Position numbers and translations under genes: made by a program
Assembly: GCA_036498265.1 (NCBI GenBank)
Contig: DASYFT010000036.1
Location: forward strand, 81,864-145,863
Reading direction: 5' to 3'
Length of the DNA stretch: 64,000 bases
Source of the DNA: Palsa-744 sp036498265
GTDB lineage: Bacteria > Actinomycetota > Thermoleophilia > Solirubrobacterales > Solirubrobacteraceae
In this document: piece after piece, positions 41,496 through 50,719 of the stretch
How positions within the stretch are numbered: the stretch's first letter is position 1
Layout: every line of letters begins with the position of its first letter
The notes under the pieces: model-generated
The model's input: the letters and a program-made list of their open reading frames with translations, nothing else
Database searches by the model: none
Told to the model about the DNA's origin: nothing

Positions 41496-44400
41496 GCGAT
41501 GCGACCTCGGCCCGCGGGGACGAGCTGACCGCTCGCGCCGGCGAGCTGCGTCGCCTGACGATCCTGTACTCCGACATCGTCGGATCCACCGAGCTCTCCG
41601 GGCGCTGGGAGCCGGAGGCATACCGCGAGCTGATCAGCCGGTACCGCTCAGTGTGTCGCGAGGTGATCGAGTCGGACTTCGAGGGCCACATCGTCCAGAT
41701 CAAGGGCGACGGGATTCTGGCCGTCTTCGGTTTTCCCGTGGCGCACGAGAACGACACTGAGCGTGCCGTGCGCGCGGGGCTCGAGCTGGTGCGCGCTGTG
41801 CAGAACGTGTCGGTGCGCGACACGACCGGCGAGGAGCTCGAGATCCGCGTCGCCGTGCATCACGGCCCGCTGTACATCGACCTCGACGAGGACGACGTGT
41901 ACGGACTCGCTGCCAACGTTGGTGCGCGTCTGCAGGCGATCGCCGAGCCGGGCACCGTCGTCATCTCGCCCGAGGTACGCGAGCTCGTCGACGGCCGGTT
42001 CGCGATCGAGCCCGGCGATCCCCAGGTCGTCAAAGGCGTTCAGGATCCGTTGCGGCCGTATCGCGTCATCGGCGAGCGACGCGTTCCCGTACCGCGCCCC
42101 TGGGCGACGCCGCTGATCGAGCGGAACGCGGAGCTGGATCGCCTTCGGCAAGCGTGGGCCCGCGCTTCGTCCGGCACAGCAGAGCACCGCGGAGGCTTAC
42201 TGGTCAGCGGCGAGGCCGGTGTCGGCAAGTCCCGCCTGCTCGCCGCATTCGTCGACGAGGCGGCGGCGGCAGGCACACCTGTCCTGGAGCTCCACGGGTC
42301 GCCGTTCCACACCGACGTGGGTTTCCACCCGATCCGGAGCCTGATCGAGGGCCGGTGCGGGATCGCCAACGAGGTCGACCCCGCTATGCGGCTGAAGCAT
42401 CTCGCCGCAGAGGTGGGCAGCCTCGGGTTGGACACCGCCGGCGCACTGCCGCTGCTGGCGCCGCTCCTGGGTATCGCGCCTGCCGCCGGCTACGAGCCGG
42501 TCGCCGTAGAAGGTCACCTGCTCCAAGAACAGATCGCCGCGGCCGCACGCAGCTACATCCGCGCCTGCGCAGCCGGCCAGCCGACGGTGATCGCCGCGGA
42601 GGACCTCCACTGGTTCGATGACGCCACGCGCTCCCTGCTCACGACGCTCGCGGAGGACGAACCGCAGGGCGCACTCGTGATCAGTACCTCGCGCGAGAGC
42701 GAGGACGGCTCGTGGGAGGCGATCCAGCTGCAGCCGCTCACAGAGCCGGGCCGCCTCGAGCTGATAGACGCACTGGAGGAGGGGCTCGGCGAGCAGGACC
42801 GCGCCATGCTGGCCGCGCGGAGCGGTGGTATCCCTCTCTACCTGGAGGAGCTTGTCCGCGCTGGCCCTGACTACGACACCGTCGCGGACGATGCGCCTCC
42901 GGTACCGGGCTCGGTCCCGGCCGCGTTGTACGAGCCGCTCGTGGCGCGGCTGTACGCGACGCCGGCTGCGCTTCCGGTGGCCGCCGCGGCTGCCGCCGCC
43001 GGCCAGGAGGTCGACCGCTCGCTGCTCGCCGCAACGCTGACGCTGCCGGCCGGGGAGCTCGACACGGTGCTGGGGGCCCTCCTCGACGCACGGATCCTGG
43101 AGCGGGTCGCAAACCGTCCCGGCCGCTACCGGTTTCGGCACGAGCTTCTTCGCGACGTCGCCTACGAACTCCAGCCTCCTTCCTGGCGACGCAAGGTCCA
43201 CAGCCGCCTCGGTGACGCCCTGACCAGAGAGGGGCCCGGCGACTGGCTGGTGGTGGCATCGCACTTCGAGCGCGCCGAGCGCTACGAGGAGTCCGCCCAC
43301 GCGTACCGGCAGACCGCCGAAGAGGCTCGACTGCGCGGTGCGCTCCAAGAGGCGCGCTCTCAGCTGGCGCGCGCGATCGAGCTGGTCCAGCCACTCCCTG
43401 CCGAGGCCGCTCGCCTCGACCTCGAGGTGGACCTGCGGCTTCGGCGCGGATTCCTGGCGATGTCATTGGACGGGGCCGGGAGCAGCGATGCCGCCCATGA
43501 CTATGACCGTTGCCTCGAGCTCGCCGCCTCAGACCCCCAGGGCGATGCGATGTTCAGCACGCTCATGTCGCGCTTTGCCTACCACCTGGGGCGGGCCGAA
43601 ATCGAGCGGGCGCGGGAGACACTGACGACCTTGCGCTCGACGCTCATTGGGCCACGGACCGTCTACCGGCCGATCAATCGCGCCGCCTTCGGCGTCGTGG
43701 AATGGTTCGCGGGCCGTTTCAGCAGCGCCCTCGAGACGCTTACATGTGCGGCAGCCGAAGTCGCCGAGATCGGCGAGGAGGGCGATGTCTCGCCAATGTG
43801 GTTCGTGCCCCAGGATCCACGGGCCACGATGCACCTGTACGTCGCCATGTCGCGATTCATGGCATCGGACCTGGCCGGCGCGGACGCCGGACTCCGTGAC
43901 TCGCGCGGGGTTTCGGAGCCGCAGGACTTTCCGCAGGGCCCGTGGAGCATCGACTACATACTCTGGCTGGCTTCGTGGATGTGGACTGAGTCGGGCCGGC
44001 TCGACGACGCCCAGGCCGCAATCGACGAGCTGTGCGCGTCGAGCGCGTCTCATGGGTTCGCCGTCTGGCAGCTGATCGGCGCAACCCAGGCCGCGACGCT
44101 TCAGGCCATCGTGACGCTGCGTTCGGGGGACGCGGACAGCGACGCCTTGACGGCCCACGCGAACGTGCTCAGCGGCTTCATCGAGCTTTGGAAGGCGCTC
44201 GGCCTGCACGCCTTCCTGCCCTTCTACCTCACCACCTGTGGCGCGGTGCTGGCGGCTTCCGACGACGCTGAGGGCGCTCGCAAGTGTTACGAGGAGTCGC
44301 TGGACTTCGCGGCTCAGACGGGCATGCGCTTCTATGACGCCGAGACCGCGCGGCGCCTGGCCCACCTTGCCTCGGAGCCCGAGGCGAAGGCGGCCGCCCT

Positions 44401-44590
44401 CGGAGACGCGCTGGAGCTGGCACGATCGCAGGGGGCCCGGCCGTTCGAGCTGCGGATCGCTCTCGATCTGCACGAGTTGCTCGGCGAGCAAGCGCGCCCA
44501 GCGCTCGAGCTCGCGATGTCGGCGTTTGGCGAGGACGTCGAGACGGGCGATCTCGAGACGGCCCGCACGCGCGTCTCGGCGCCGCGGTGA
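41492..44590 (+). CDS. Adenylate/guanylate cyclase with AAA/STAND ATPase and TPR-like region
   Basis: This 1032-residue protein has an N-terminal class III cyclase domain (about residues 20-190) with metal site YSDIVGST (D28) and a second aspartate in KGDGILAVFG, and the VNxGxR-type segment AANVGARLQAIAEPG. A P-loop ATPase follows (SGEAGVGKSRLL near 240, DLHWFDDATR Walker B), then a helical TPR-like half to the C terminus. Such cyclase-STAND fusions are common in actinobacteria and act as signalling hubs. It is translationally coupled to the gene before it and the FAD enzyme after it (GTGA), so it probably senses or regulates this pathway. Confidence 0.9.
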   Translation: MSDATSARGDELTARAGELRRLTILYSDIVGSTELSGRWEPEAYRELISRYRSVCREVIESDFEGHIVQIKGDGILAVFGFPVAHENDTERAVRAGLELVRAVQNVSVRDTTGEELEIRVAVHHGPLYIDLDEDDVYGLAANVGARLQAIAEPGTVVISPEVRELVDGRFAIEPGDPQVVKGVQDPLRPYRVIGERRVPVPRPWATPLIERNAELDRLRQAWARASSGTAEHRGGLLVSGEAGVGKSRLLAAFVDEAAAAGTPVLELHGSPFHTDVGFHPIRSLIEGRCGIANEVDPAMRLKHLAAEVGSLGLDTAGALPLLAPLLGIAPAAGYEPVAVEGHLLQEQIAAAARSYIRACAAGQPTVIAAEDLHWFDDATRSLLTTLAEDEPQGALVISTSRESEDGSWEAIQLQPLTEPGRLELIDALEEGLGEQDRAMLAARSGGIPLYLEELVRAGPDYDTVADDAPPVPGSVPAALYEPLVARLYATPAALPVAAAAAAAGQEVDRSLLAATLTLPAGELDTVLGALLDARILERVANRPGRYRFRHELLRDVAYELQPPSWRRKVHSRLGDALTREGPGDWLVVASHFERAERYEESAHAYRQTAEEARLRGALQEARSQLARAIELVQPLPAEAARLDLEVDLRLRRGFLAMSLDGAGSSDAAHDYDRCLELAASDPQGDAMFSTLMSRFAYHLGRAEIERARETLTTLRSTLIGPRTVYRPINRAAFGVVEWFAGRFSSALETLTCAAAEVAEIGEEGDVSPMWFVPQDPRATMHLYVAMSRFMASDLAGADAGLRDSRGVSEPQDFPQGPWSIDYILWLASWMWTESGRLDDAQAAIDELCASSASHGFAVWQLIGATQAATLQAIVTLRSGDADSDALTAHANVLSGFIELWKALGLHAFLPFYLTTCGAVLAASDDAEGARKCYEESLDFAAQTGMRFYDAETARRLAHLASEPEAKAAALGDALELARSQGARPFELRIALDLHELLGEQARPALELAMSAFGEDVETGDLETARTRVSAPR

Positions 44591-46689
44591 CCGCGCGGCG
44601 TCCGCGGGTGGCCATCCTCGGCGGCGGGATGGCCGGCCTCGCTGCGGCGTGGCGCCTCAGCGAGCCGGGCTGGGAGGAGGAGTTCGACTCGGTAACCGTG
44701 TACCAGCGGGGCTGGCGTCTGGGAGGAAAGGGGGCCAGCAGCAGGGGGCAGAACGGGCGCATCGAGGAGCACGGTCTTCACCTCTGGCTGGGCTACTACG
44801 AGCACTCGTTCCGGCTGTTGCGCGAGTGCTATGACGAGCTCGACCGCCCGAGCACCGACCCGGCGGCGCCCATCCAGACCTGGCGCGAGGCAATGCTCCC
44901 CGCGGGTACGGTCGGCCTCGAGGATCGCCGACTCGGGGGTTGGCACCATTGGCTCGGGCAGTTCAGCTCGAACGAGCTGGAGCCCGGCGAGCCGGAGGCC
45001 GGATGTCAGGAGTTCAGCGTCCTCGAGGTGCTGCGTCGTTCCCTGCAGCTCATCACCGACTTCCTCGAGTCGCTGCCCGACGACCAGCTGTCCGGCGAGC
45101 GGCTCGCCCTCAGTGGGTCGCCTGAGCCTCCGCGACCAAGCTCGGTCGTCATGACCCGCATGCGCGTCGGCGTCCTTGCGGCGATCCTCGAGGCCTCCAC
45201 GCAGCTCGAGGGCGCGCTTGACCGCACCAGCATCTCGTCCTCGATCGGGGCGTTGGACCGCGCGATCAAGACGACCAACCACGCGCTGCGTGGCCTTGCC
45301 GAGGAGGATCCGGATCTTCGCCGCACGTGGCATCTGGTCGCGATCCTCGCCGCCGTCGCGCGCGGCATGCTGGCCGACGGCATCGTGGCCGGCGAGCGCA
45401 GGCTCGAGGCTCTGAACGACGAGGATTTCCTGGACTGGATCGGCCGTCACGGCGCGCCGGAGGACGTGGCCGACTTCGCCTTCATCCGTGGCCTCTATGA
45501 CCTCGGGTTCGGCGACGCGGGCGCCGGCCGCAGCCAAGGCGGCATGAGCGCGGGCGTCGCCGTTTTCCTCACCACGAAGATGTTCCTCGAGTACCGCGGC
45601 GCGATCTTCTGGAAGATGGCCGCCGGCATGGGTGACATCGTCTTCGCGCCGCTCTATGAAGCGCTCAGCCGCCGCGGTGTCCGCTTCGAGTTCTTCCACC
45701 GCATCGACCATCTCCACCTCTCGCCGGATCGCACGCGCGTCGAGGCGGTCACGGTGGGCCGTCAGGTGCGTCTGTCAGAGGGGCGCCAGCATTACGACCC
45801 GCTGGTCCGCTTCGGGGGCCTTCCTTGTTTCCCGGCGGCGCCCGCGCTCGACCAGCTCGACGCGTGCTCGGAGCTCGAGGGCCAGCCCCTCGAGTCTCAT
45901 TTCTGCGAGTGGCCGGACGCCGAGGAGCGAGTGCTTCGCGATGGGGTCGACTACGACGTGCTCGTGTTTGCGGTATCGCTCGGCATGATCCCGCTCGTCT
46001 GTGGCGAGCTGCTCGAGCACCGGGGTGAGTGGCGCGCGATGGTCGACCACGTGAAGACCACCCCGACGCAGGCGGTCCAATTGTGGCTGCGTGAGGACGA
46101 GCATGCGCTCGGATGGCCGTATCCGGGGGCGACCGTCAGCGCGTATGAGCAGCCGCTGCACACCTGGGCCTCCATGCCGCAGCTGATCGACGTCGAGTGC
46201 TGGCCCCCGGCTGAGCGTCCCGGGGCGATCGCGTACTTCTGCGGCGCGCTGGCTGCGCCCTACCCGCCCGATGGCAACTGGCGCGCCTACGTCGCCGAGC
46301 AGAGGGCTCGCGTGCGCGCCAACGCGATAGAGCTCGTGGAGAAGCGGCTGGCACACCTGCTGCCCGCGACCTCACAGGGCGGCTCGTTCCGCTGGGAGCT
46401 TCTGTGCGGAAGGAACGGCCACAGCGGGCCGGCGTCGATCGACACTCAGTTCTACCTCGCCAACATCGACCCTTCCGACCGCTACGTGCAGTGTGCGCCC
46501 GGGAGCAACGCCCACCGCCTGCGCGCCGACGAGAGTGGGTACGACAACCTCGTGCTGGCCGGCGACTGGACCAACAACGGCATCAACGCCGGATGTATCG
46601 AGGCCGCGACCATCTCGGGCCTGCAGGCCGCAAACGCCGCCCTGGGACGATCCCGGAGCTACCGGATATCGGGGTCGTTGCTGGGTTGA
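44587..46689 (+). CDS. Large FAD-dependent oxidoreductase, phytoene desaturase/hydroxysqualene dehydroxylase-like
   Basis: The 700-residue flavoprotein starts at GTG 44587, overlapping the cyclase stop. It has the dinucleotide motif ILGGGMAGLAAAWRLSEPG, the GGKGASSRGQNGRIEEHGLH segment in the FAD loop, and a C-terminal FAD closure DNLVLAGDWTNNGINAGCIE, features of the amine oxidase/carotenoid-desaturase class. Large internal insertions (about residues 120-300) distinguish it from standard CrtI or HpnE. Together with the divergent polyprenyl synthase and reductase it suggests oxidation or isomerisation of a prenyl-derived product. It is the last gene of its operon, and a tRNA-like repeat follows 41 bp after the stop. 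Confidence 0.88.
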   Translation: MTARRPRVAILGGGMAGLAAAWRLSEPGWEEEFDSVTVYQRGWRLGGKGASSRGQNGRIEEHGLHLWLGYYEHSFRLLRECYDELDRPSTDPAAPIQTWREAMLPAGTVGLEDRRLGGWHHWLGQFSSNELEPGEPEAGCQEFSVLEVLRRSLQLITDFLESLPDDQLSGERLALSGSPEPPRPSSVVMTRMRVGVLAAILEASTQLEGALDRTSISSSIGALDRAIKTTNHALRGLAEEDPDLRRTWHLVAILAAVARGMLADGIVAGERRLEALNDEDFLDWIGRHGAPEDVADFAFIRGLYDLGFGDAGAGRSQGGMSAGVAVFLTTKMFLEYRGAIFWKMAAGMGDIVFAPLYEALSRRGVRFEFFHRIDHLHLSPDRTRVEAVTVGRQVRLSEGRQHYDPLVRFGGLPCFPAAPALDQLDACSELEGQPLESHFCEWPDAEERVLRDGVDYDVLVFAVSLGMIPLVCGELLEHRGEWRAMVDHVKTTPTQAVQLWLREDEHALGWPYPGATVSAYEQPLHTWASMPQLIDVECWPPAERPGAIAYFCGALAAPYPPDGNWRAYVAEQRARVRANAIELVEKRLAHLLPATSQGGSFRWELLCGRNGHSGPASIDTQFYLANIDPSDRYVQCAPGSNAHRLRADESGYDNLVLAGDWTNNGINAGCIEAATISGLQAANAALGRSRSYRISGSLLG

Positions 46690-46730
46690 GACCAGGACTG
46701 CTGTTTGAGTCGGACGCGCCGACGTGCCCA

Positions 46731-46774
46731 TGGAGCCAACCGGGATCGAACCGGTGACCTCCTGCTTGCAAAGC
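46731..46774 (-). repeat. tRNA-Ala(TGC) 3'-half fragment
   Basis: Third well preserved copy of the fragment at 13233 and 21076. The minus strand again gives an intact T-arm and acceptor end but no 5' half. It sits at the junction between the isoprenoid locus and the defence island. Confidence 0.75.
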
Positions 46775-46826
46775 ACGACGCTTTCGGCTCTGCAAGTGAC
46801 CGCTTGCCTCTACAGCAGGAGGTCAC
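46754..46826. repeat. 13-bp inverted repeat anchored in the tRNA fragment
   Basis: GTGACCTCCTGCT (46754-46766), part of the tRNA-like fragment, is repeated in inverse orientation as AGCAGGAGGTCAC (46814-46826) after a 47-bp spacer that also contains CAAGTGACCGCTTGCC. The rest of 46690-47005 holds no gene. Confidence 0.7.
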
Positions 46827-47005
46827 GGCGAGCGGACAATTGAGTGCTCCGCAGGACCGCACGCTAGAGATCCGGCGCCCGCACGTCCGCCATCGCCACG
46901 TCTTCGCGCATCGAGTTCGCGGTCCGGGATAGTTGGCCTACGGTGAATCCGTGGTTAGCTAGCGGCGTGCCGGTCGACGGCCAAATCGCAGTAGTTTCCG
47001 TCGCT

Positions 47006-50000
47006 TCAAGTACAAGCGGCGACCTCGACGAAGCTGCATACCCCGTCCAGCAGCTCCATCGTGTGAAGTGTTCGGCACTCTGCGTCTAGCAACCGTGGGC
47101 TGTAGACCAGGATCGCCAGGCATTGCGCGCGCGAGACCGCGACGTTTAGACGATGGTCGTCAAATAGGAACTCGACGCCCCGAGGTGCCTCCTCGCCGGC
47201 GGAGCAGGTCATCGCGTAGAAGACGACCGGCGCCTCACGACCCTGGAAGCGGTCGACGGTCCCCACCTGGACGCCGTGAGGCACCTCCCCACGGATGCAC
47301 CGCACCGCGAGGTTGTAAGGAGCGACGACGAGGATGTCCTCCGCCCTGAGCGACCGCGTGAGACCCTCAGGGTCGGTGACGGTGCCACCCACGAGCAGCT
47401 CGCGACAGGCCGTGGCGATCACCTCGGCCTCCTCGGGACTTGACTGACTTCTCCCCTCGTGATCGACGGCGATCGCACGCAGACCTGCACCGGAGAGCGC
47501 GCCCACGGCGTCGATGCGCCGCCGCTCGCGTCCCGGATGCGATCTCAGTCGCGAGTCGTAGCTCCGCTCGGACACGAAGCGGCACACGTCGGGGTGCATA
47601 CGCCAGGTCTCGGTTAGTAGGACACCCTGCTCAGGTGCGAGGGTGTTGGCGCCATCGAGGATGTGCTCGAGCACCGACACACCGGAGCCGCCTGGATGCT
47701 GCGCCTGATTGACCTGCGGTAGCTGTTGGGGATCGCCGAGCAGCACCATGCTCTCGACTGCGCTCCCGACCGCGGCGGCATTTGCCAGTGAGTACTGTCC
47801 GGCCTCGTCGATGAACATCAGATCGAACTCCCTGCGATGCTCCGGGCGGGCGAACAGCCAGGCGGTACCGGCCACTAGGTCATAGTCACCCGTCACCTCG
47901 TCGTTCTCCTCGGCCGAGTCGATCAGCCCGTGCGGACTGTCATACCCCTCGCCCTTGTAGATGCCGGTAAATGTCTGCGTCAGTTCGAACGCCCGCTTCT
48001 CGACCGCTCGCAGAAGGTTCTGGATCGCGGAATGGCTCGGCGCCGTCACGGCTACCCTGCGCCCGTTAGCGAGCGCGGCAAGAATCATCCGTGCGCCGTT
48101 GAAGGTCTTGCCGGTACCCGGCGGTCCCTGAACGGGAAGGGCGGAGTGATCGAGGCCGAGTGTTGCCGAGATGAGCTCCTCGGTTGACTCGCCGAGCGCA
48201 GCGGACGTGAGCCGCGGCGCTACACGCTGCAGAAGACCCCGTGCGCAGGCGAAGTCTCCGTCGCCGCTGAGCAACGACTCAGCGAGCTCGATGAGCGCCT
48301 CGCGCAGGACGCGGACCTCGATCGGACGGCCTCCGACAAGCGCTACGGGCGCTGGAACCGGCTTGTTCTTCCCGCAGCGCAGGACAACGTGATCCTCGCT
48401 GACGCGCACGACTTTGTAGCCTTGGCCTGTCGTTGGGTCCTCCGCATTGCCCGTGTCCAGCCGGAACTCTTGGGCTGGAAAGCGGAAGGTGTAGTCGAGC
48501 GACAACTTGTAGGGCACTGGTGTAATCGATTGATCCAGCACGAGACCGGCGACTGCATCGCGGTCGTCGATCAGCTCGGAAACTGGCTTGCCACGCAGAT
48601 CGAAGAAGCGCCACCAGCCGGGCTTGCCCTCGCGGCGGTGATACAGCAGTAGGTACGAAAGGAGGCGGCGCTCGGTCTGAGACGGGTTGTGAGGCTCATC
48701 CTCGCCCGGCAGCCCATCGGTCAGGCGCCCGATCAACGCCTCGACGTCGGCCAACCAGTCCGGAGGGCCATGCCTCTCCTCGTCCTCCGGCTTTGCCAGC
48801 TCATCGAAATCCACATCGAACTGGGCGGCGGCCTCCGGGCGCATGTGACCGCTGATCCAGTCGCGCAGCGAAGCCGTCGAGCGACAGTCGTCCTCGTTGT
48901 ACGCGCGGATCGCCTCTAGCTGCTCCTGATCGCCGCTGTCCAGCCATGCCTCGTAGGCGACGATCGAGCCGCCGCCCTCGCGCACGCGCTTCTCAAGGCG
49001 CACGAAATCGTGGTGGCGCTCGAGCTTCTTCAGCGAGTAGCTCTCCTCGCCCACCTGCATCCCCTGACGAACGACGGCGTAGAGATCGACGAGCACCTCG
49101 TCTCGCAGCAGCTCGTCGATCTCCTCCTCGCGGGTGGCGTACTGCGCGGCGAGCGACCGGAGCTTAGAGCGCTCGTGCGGGGCGTAATGAAACACGTGCA
49201 GCTCGGGATGCAGCGCACGAAGCTCAGCAACGCGATCGATGAAGCGCTCAAGCGCGAGCTTCTCGGCCTCGACATCGTGTGCCCAGACGAACTCATAGCC
49301 TGACTCTGCGGTCCACCAGCCCCACAGGTACTCGATTCCCTCGTCACCAATGTAGGGGTCGCCCTCGAGGTCGAAGAAGACGTCTCCCGAGGACGTTGTG
49401 GGCAGGAGAGCGTAGCCGGCCGCGCGTCTGGGCTCGAGGTGCTGGTGGACGGGCAACCCAGAGACGCGTGACTCGACCTGCAGCGCTGCCTGCTCGTGCA
49501 ACCTGTGGAAGCGTTCGCTCCCGAGTGGTCCCGGCGGGGTGTCGCGAGGGGCCTCGGCGAGCTCGAGCACGGTTGAGAGCCCCATCTCGACCAGGCGCTC
49601 GCGCTGATCGCGTCGTGCTCCGGCGACGAGACTCAGATGATCGTCGCTCACCCATCTGCCGTGACACTCATCCGCGAACGCGCAGATCGCGCAGTGCTCC
49701 ACGGGCTCGGGGTACGTCGTCTTGCCTGGCTGGGTAGCCACCTCCTTGAGGCGGTTGGCGAGATGGCGATGAAGGGCCGCGTAGCGACTCAGGTCGATCG
49801 CCTCCGATGAGCCGTCGCCAAGGACCACATGGGCATGGGTTGCCTCGACGCCCTGGACCTGGCCGACGAGGCGGTTGTAAAGACTCAACTGATGCACGAC
49901 GGTCGGCTTTAGCCCTCGTGCGAGCTTGGTGTCAAGCACCTCGTATCCGTGAGCGCCGAGCGCCGATGGGAGCGGGATCCTTCGTAGAAAGTCAGCCCGT

Positions 50001-50353
50001 CCCTGCCAGTGACCGTCGAAGAGTTGTGCCTGGTAGATCAGCGGCGCGCCTTCGCGCATCGCCTGTGCGGTCTGCTCGGCGGCCTCCTCGAGAAGCTCTC
50101 GCGTGAGCGCTAGCTGGTCAGTCGACAGGTCCACATGACCGCCGCACTCCAGGCTGAGTCGGTGGAGCTGCTCGCGCTCGTGAGCCTCTCCTCGCGTTCG
50201 GATGAGCTCGGTGTGTGGATCGTCGACCGGCCGGGGCTTGCCGCGCTCGCCACGTACGATCGCGAGCCGCTGCTGAGTCAGATGCTCACAGCCCAGGAGC
50301 GCCGTCAGGTCGGTCGCCGCGAGGACAACGGAGCCGTCGGAGAGCGCGAGCAC
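47006..50353 (-). CDS. TM0106-type RecB-like nuclease fused to SF1 helicase
   Basis: The 1115-residue protein joins an N-terminal PD-(D/E)xK nuclease of the TM0106/Cas4-like type (about residues 90-240: AQLFDGHWQGRADFLRR, YEVLDTKLARG, and the cysteine cluster HCAICAFADECHG that may hold an iron-sulfur cluster) to a UvrD/DNA2-like helicase (about 720-1100) with GPPGTGKTFNGARM, FIDEAGQYS, LLGDPQQLP and GTVDRFQGREAPVV. A middle RNase-H-like segment (FFDLEGDPYIGDEG) matches this architecture. It processes DNA ends or branched DNA. GTG 50353 is the start. It heads a minus-strand unit next to McrBC, consistent with a repair or defence role. Confidence 0.92.
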   Translation of the reverse strand: MLALSDGSVVLAATDLTALLGCEHLTQQRLAIVRGERGKPRPVDDPHTELIRTRGEAHEREQLHRLSLECGGHVDLSTDQLALTRELLEEAAEQTAQAMREGAPLIYQAQLFDGHWQGRADFLRRIPLPSALGAHGYEVLDTKLARGLKPTVVHQLSLYNRLVGQVQGVEATHAHVVLGDGSSEAIDLSRYAALHRHLANRLKEVATQPGKTTYPEPVEHCAICAFADECHGRWVSDDHLSLVAGARRDQRERLVEMGLSTVLELAEAPRDTPPGPLGSERFHRLHEQAALQVESRVSGLPVHQHLEPRRAAGYALLPTTSSGDVFFDLEGDPYIGDEGIEYLWGWWTAESGYEFVWAHDVEAEKLALERFIDRVAELRALHPELHVFHYAPHERSKLRSLAAQYATREEEIDELLRDEVLVDLYAVVRQGMQVGEESYSLKKLERHHDFVRLEKRVREGGGSIVAYEAWLDSGDQEQLEAIRAYNEDDCRSTASLRDWISGHMRPEAAAQFDVDFDELAKPEDEERHGPPDWLADVEALIGRLTDGLPGEDEPHNPSQTERRLLSYLLLYHRREGKPGWWRFFDLRGKPVSELIDDRDAVAGLVLDQSITPVPYKLSLDYTFRFPAQEFRLDTGNAEDPTTGQGYKVVRVSEDHVVLRCGKNKPVPAPVALVGGRPIEVRVLREALIELAESLLSGDGDFACARGLLQRVAPRLTSAALGESTEELISATLGLDHSALPVQGPPGTGKTFNGARMILAALANGRRVAVTAPSHSAIQNLLRAVEKRAFELTQTFTGIYKGEGYDSPHGLIDSAEENDEVTGDYDLVAGTAWLFARPEHRREFDLMFIDEAGQYSLANAAAVGSAVESMVLLGDPQQLPQVNQAQHPGGSGVSVLEHILDGANTLAPEQGVLLTETWRMHPDVCRFVSERSYDSRLRSHPGRERRRIDAVGALSGAGLRAIAVDHEGRSQSSPEEAEVIATACRELLVGGTVTDPEGLTRSLRAEDILVVAPYNLAVRCIRGEVPHGVQVGTVDRFQGREAPVVFYAMTCSAGEEAPRGVEFLFDDHRLNVAVSRAQCLAILVYSPRLLDAECRTLHTMELLDGVCSFVEVAACT

Positions 50354-50469
50354 CTAGTGCGTCCGCCGGACTACATCGTCCTTGATCGACATGTCCGGAT
50401 CATCGCGAAAAGCGAACGGTCGGGCAACCCGGCGCGCCCGGCGTTGCAGGCGCCGCGCTCGGCTACTAA

Positions 50470-50575
50470 TGACCGCCTGCTAGCGCGGCAGAGTGCTCTG
50501 TGACCGCTTTTCAAGACAGCAGAATGCTCCAGGAGGCCGACGAGTGACCGCTTGACATGCCAGCAGAAGGTCACC
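50470..50575. repeat. Three units of a TGACCGC...CAGCAG repeat
   Basis: TGACCGC recurs at 50470, 50501 and 50545, each followed after 7-10 bases by GGCAGA, CAGCAGAA or CAGCAGAAGG. The third unit ends AGCAGAAGGTCACCGG, nearly the tRNA-like motif found at 46814 and within the tRNA-Ala fragments. The units lie in the 366-bp divergent gap before the McrB-like gene. No gene is supported here. Confidence 0.6.
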
Positions 50576-50719
50576 GGCAACTGAACATCGAACGGGGTAA
50601 TCTGCCTGGCAGGCCTCGCAGAGTTCGCGTCGACCGGGACGCACCTCCTGATTTGAAGCGCTCACGGTTGAGTCGTCCGGGACCTGTGGCCGAACGAGCG
50701 CCACGGTACGCTCTCCGCG

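Noticed and set aside
39627..46689. Encapsulin or known carotenoid cluster
   Set aside because: No capsid-fold protein, phytoene synthase or lycopene cyclase is encoded; the enzymes only partly resemble carotenoid pathways.
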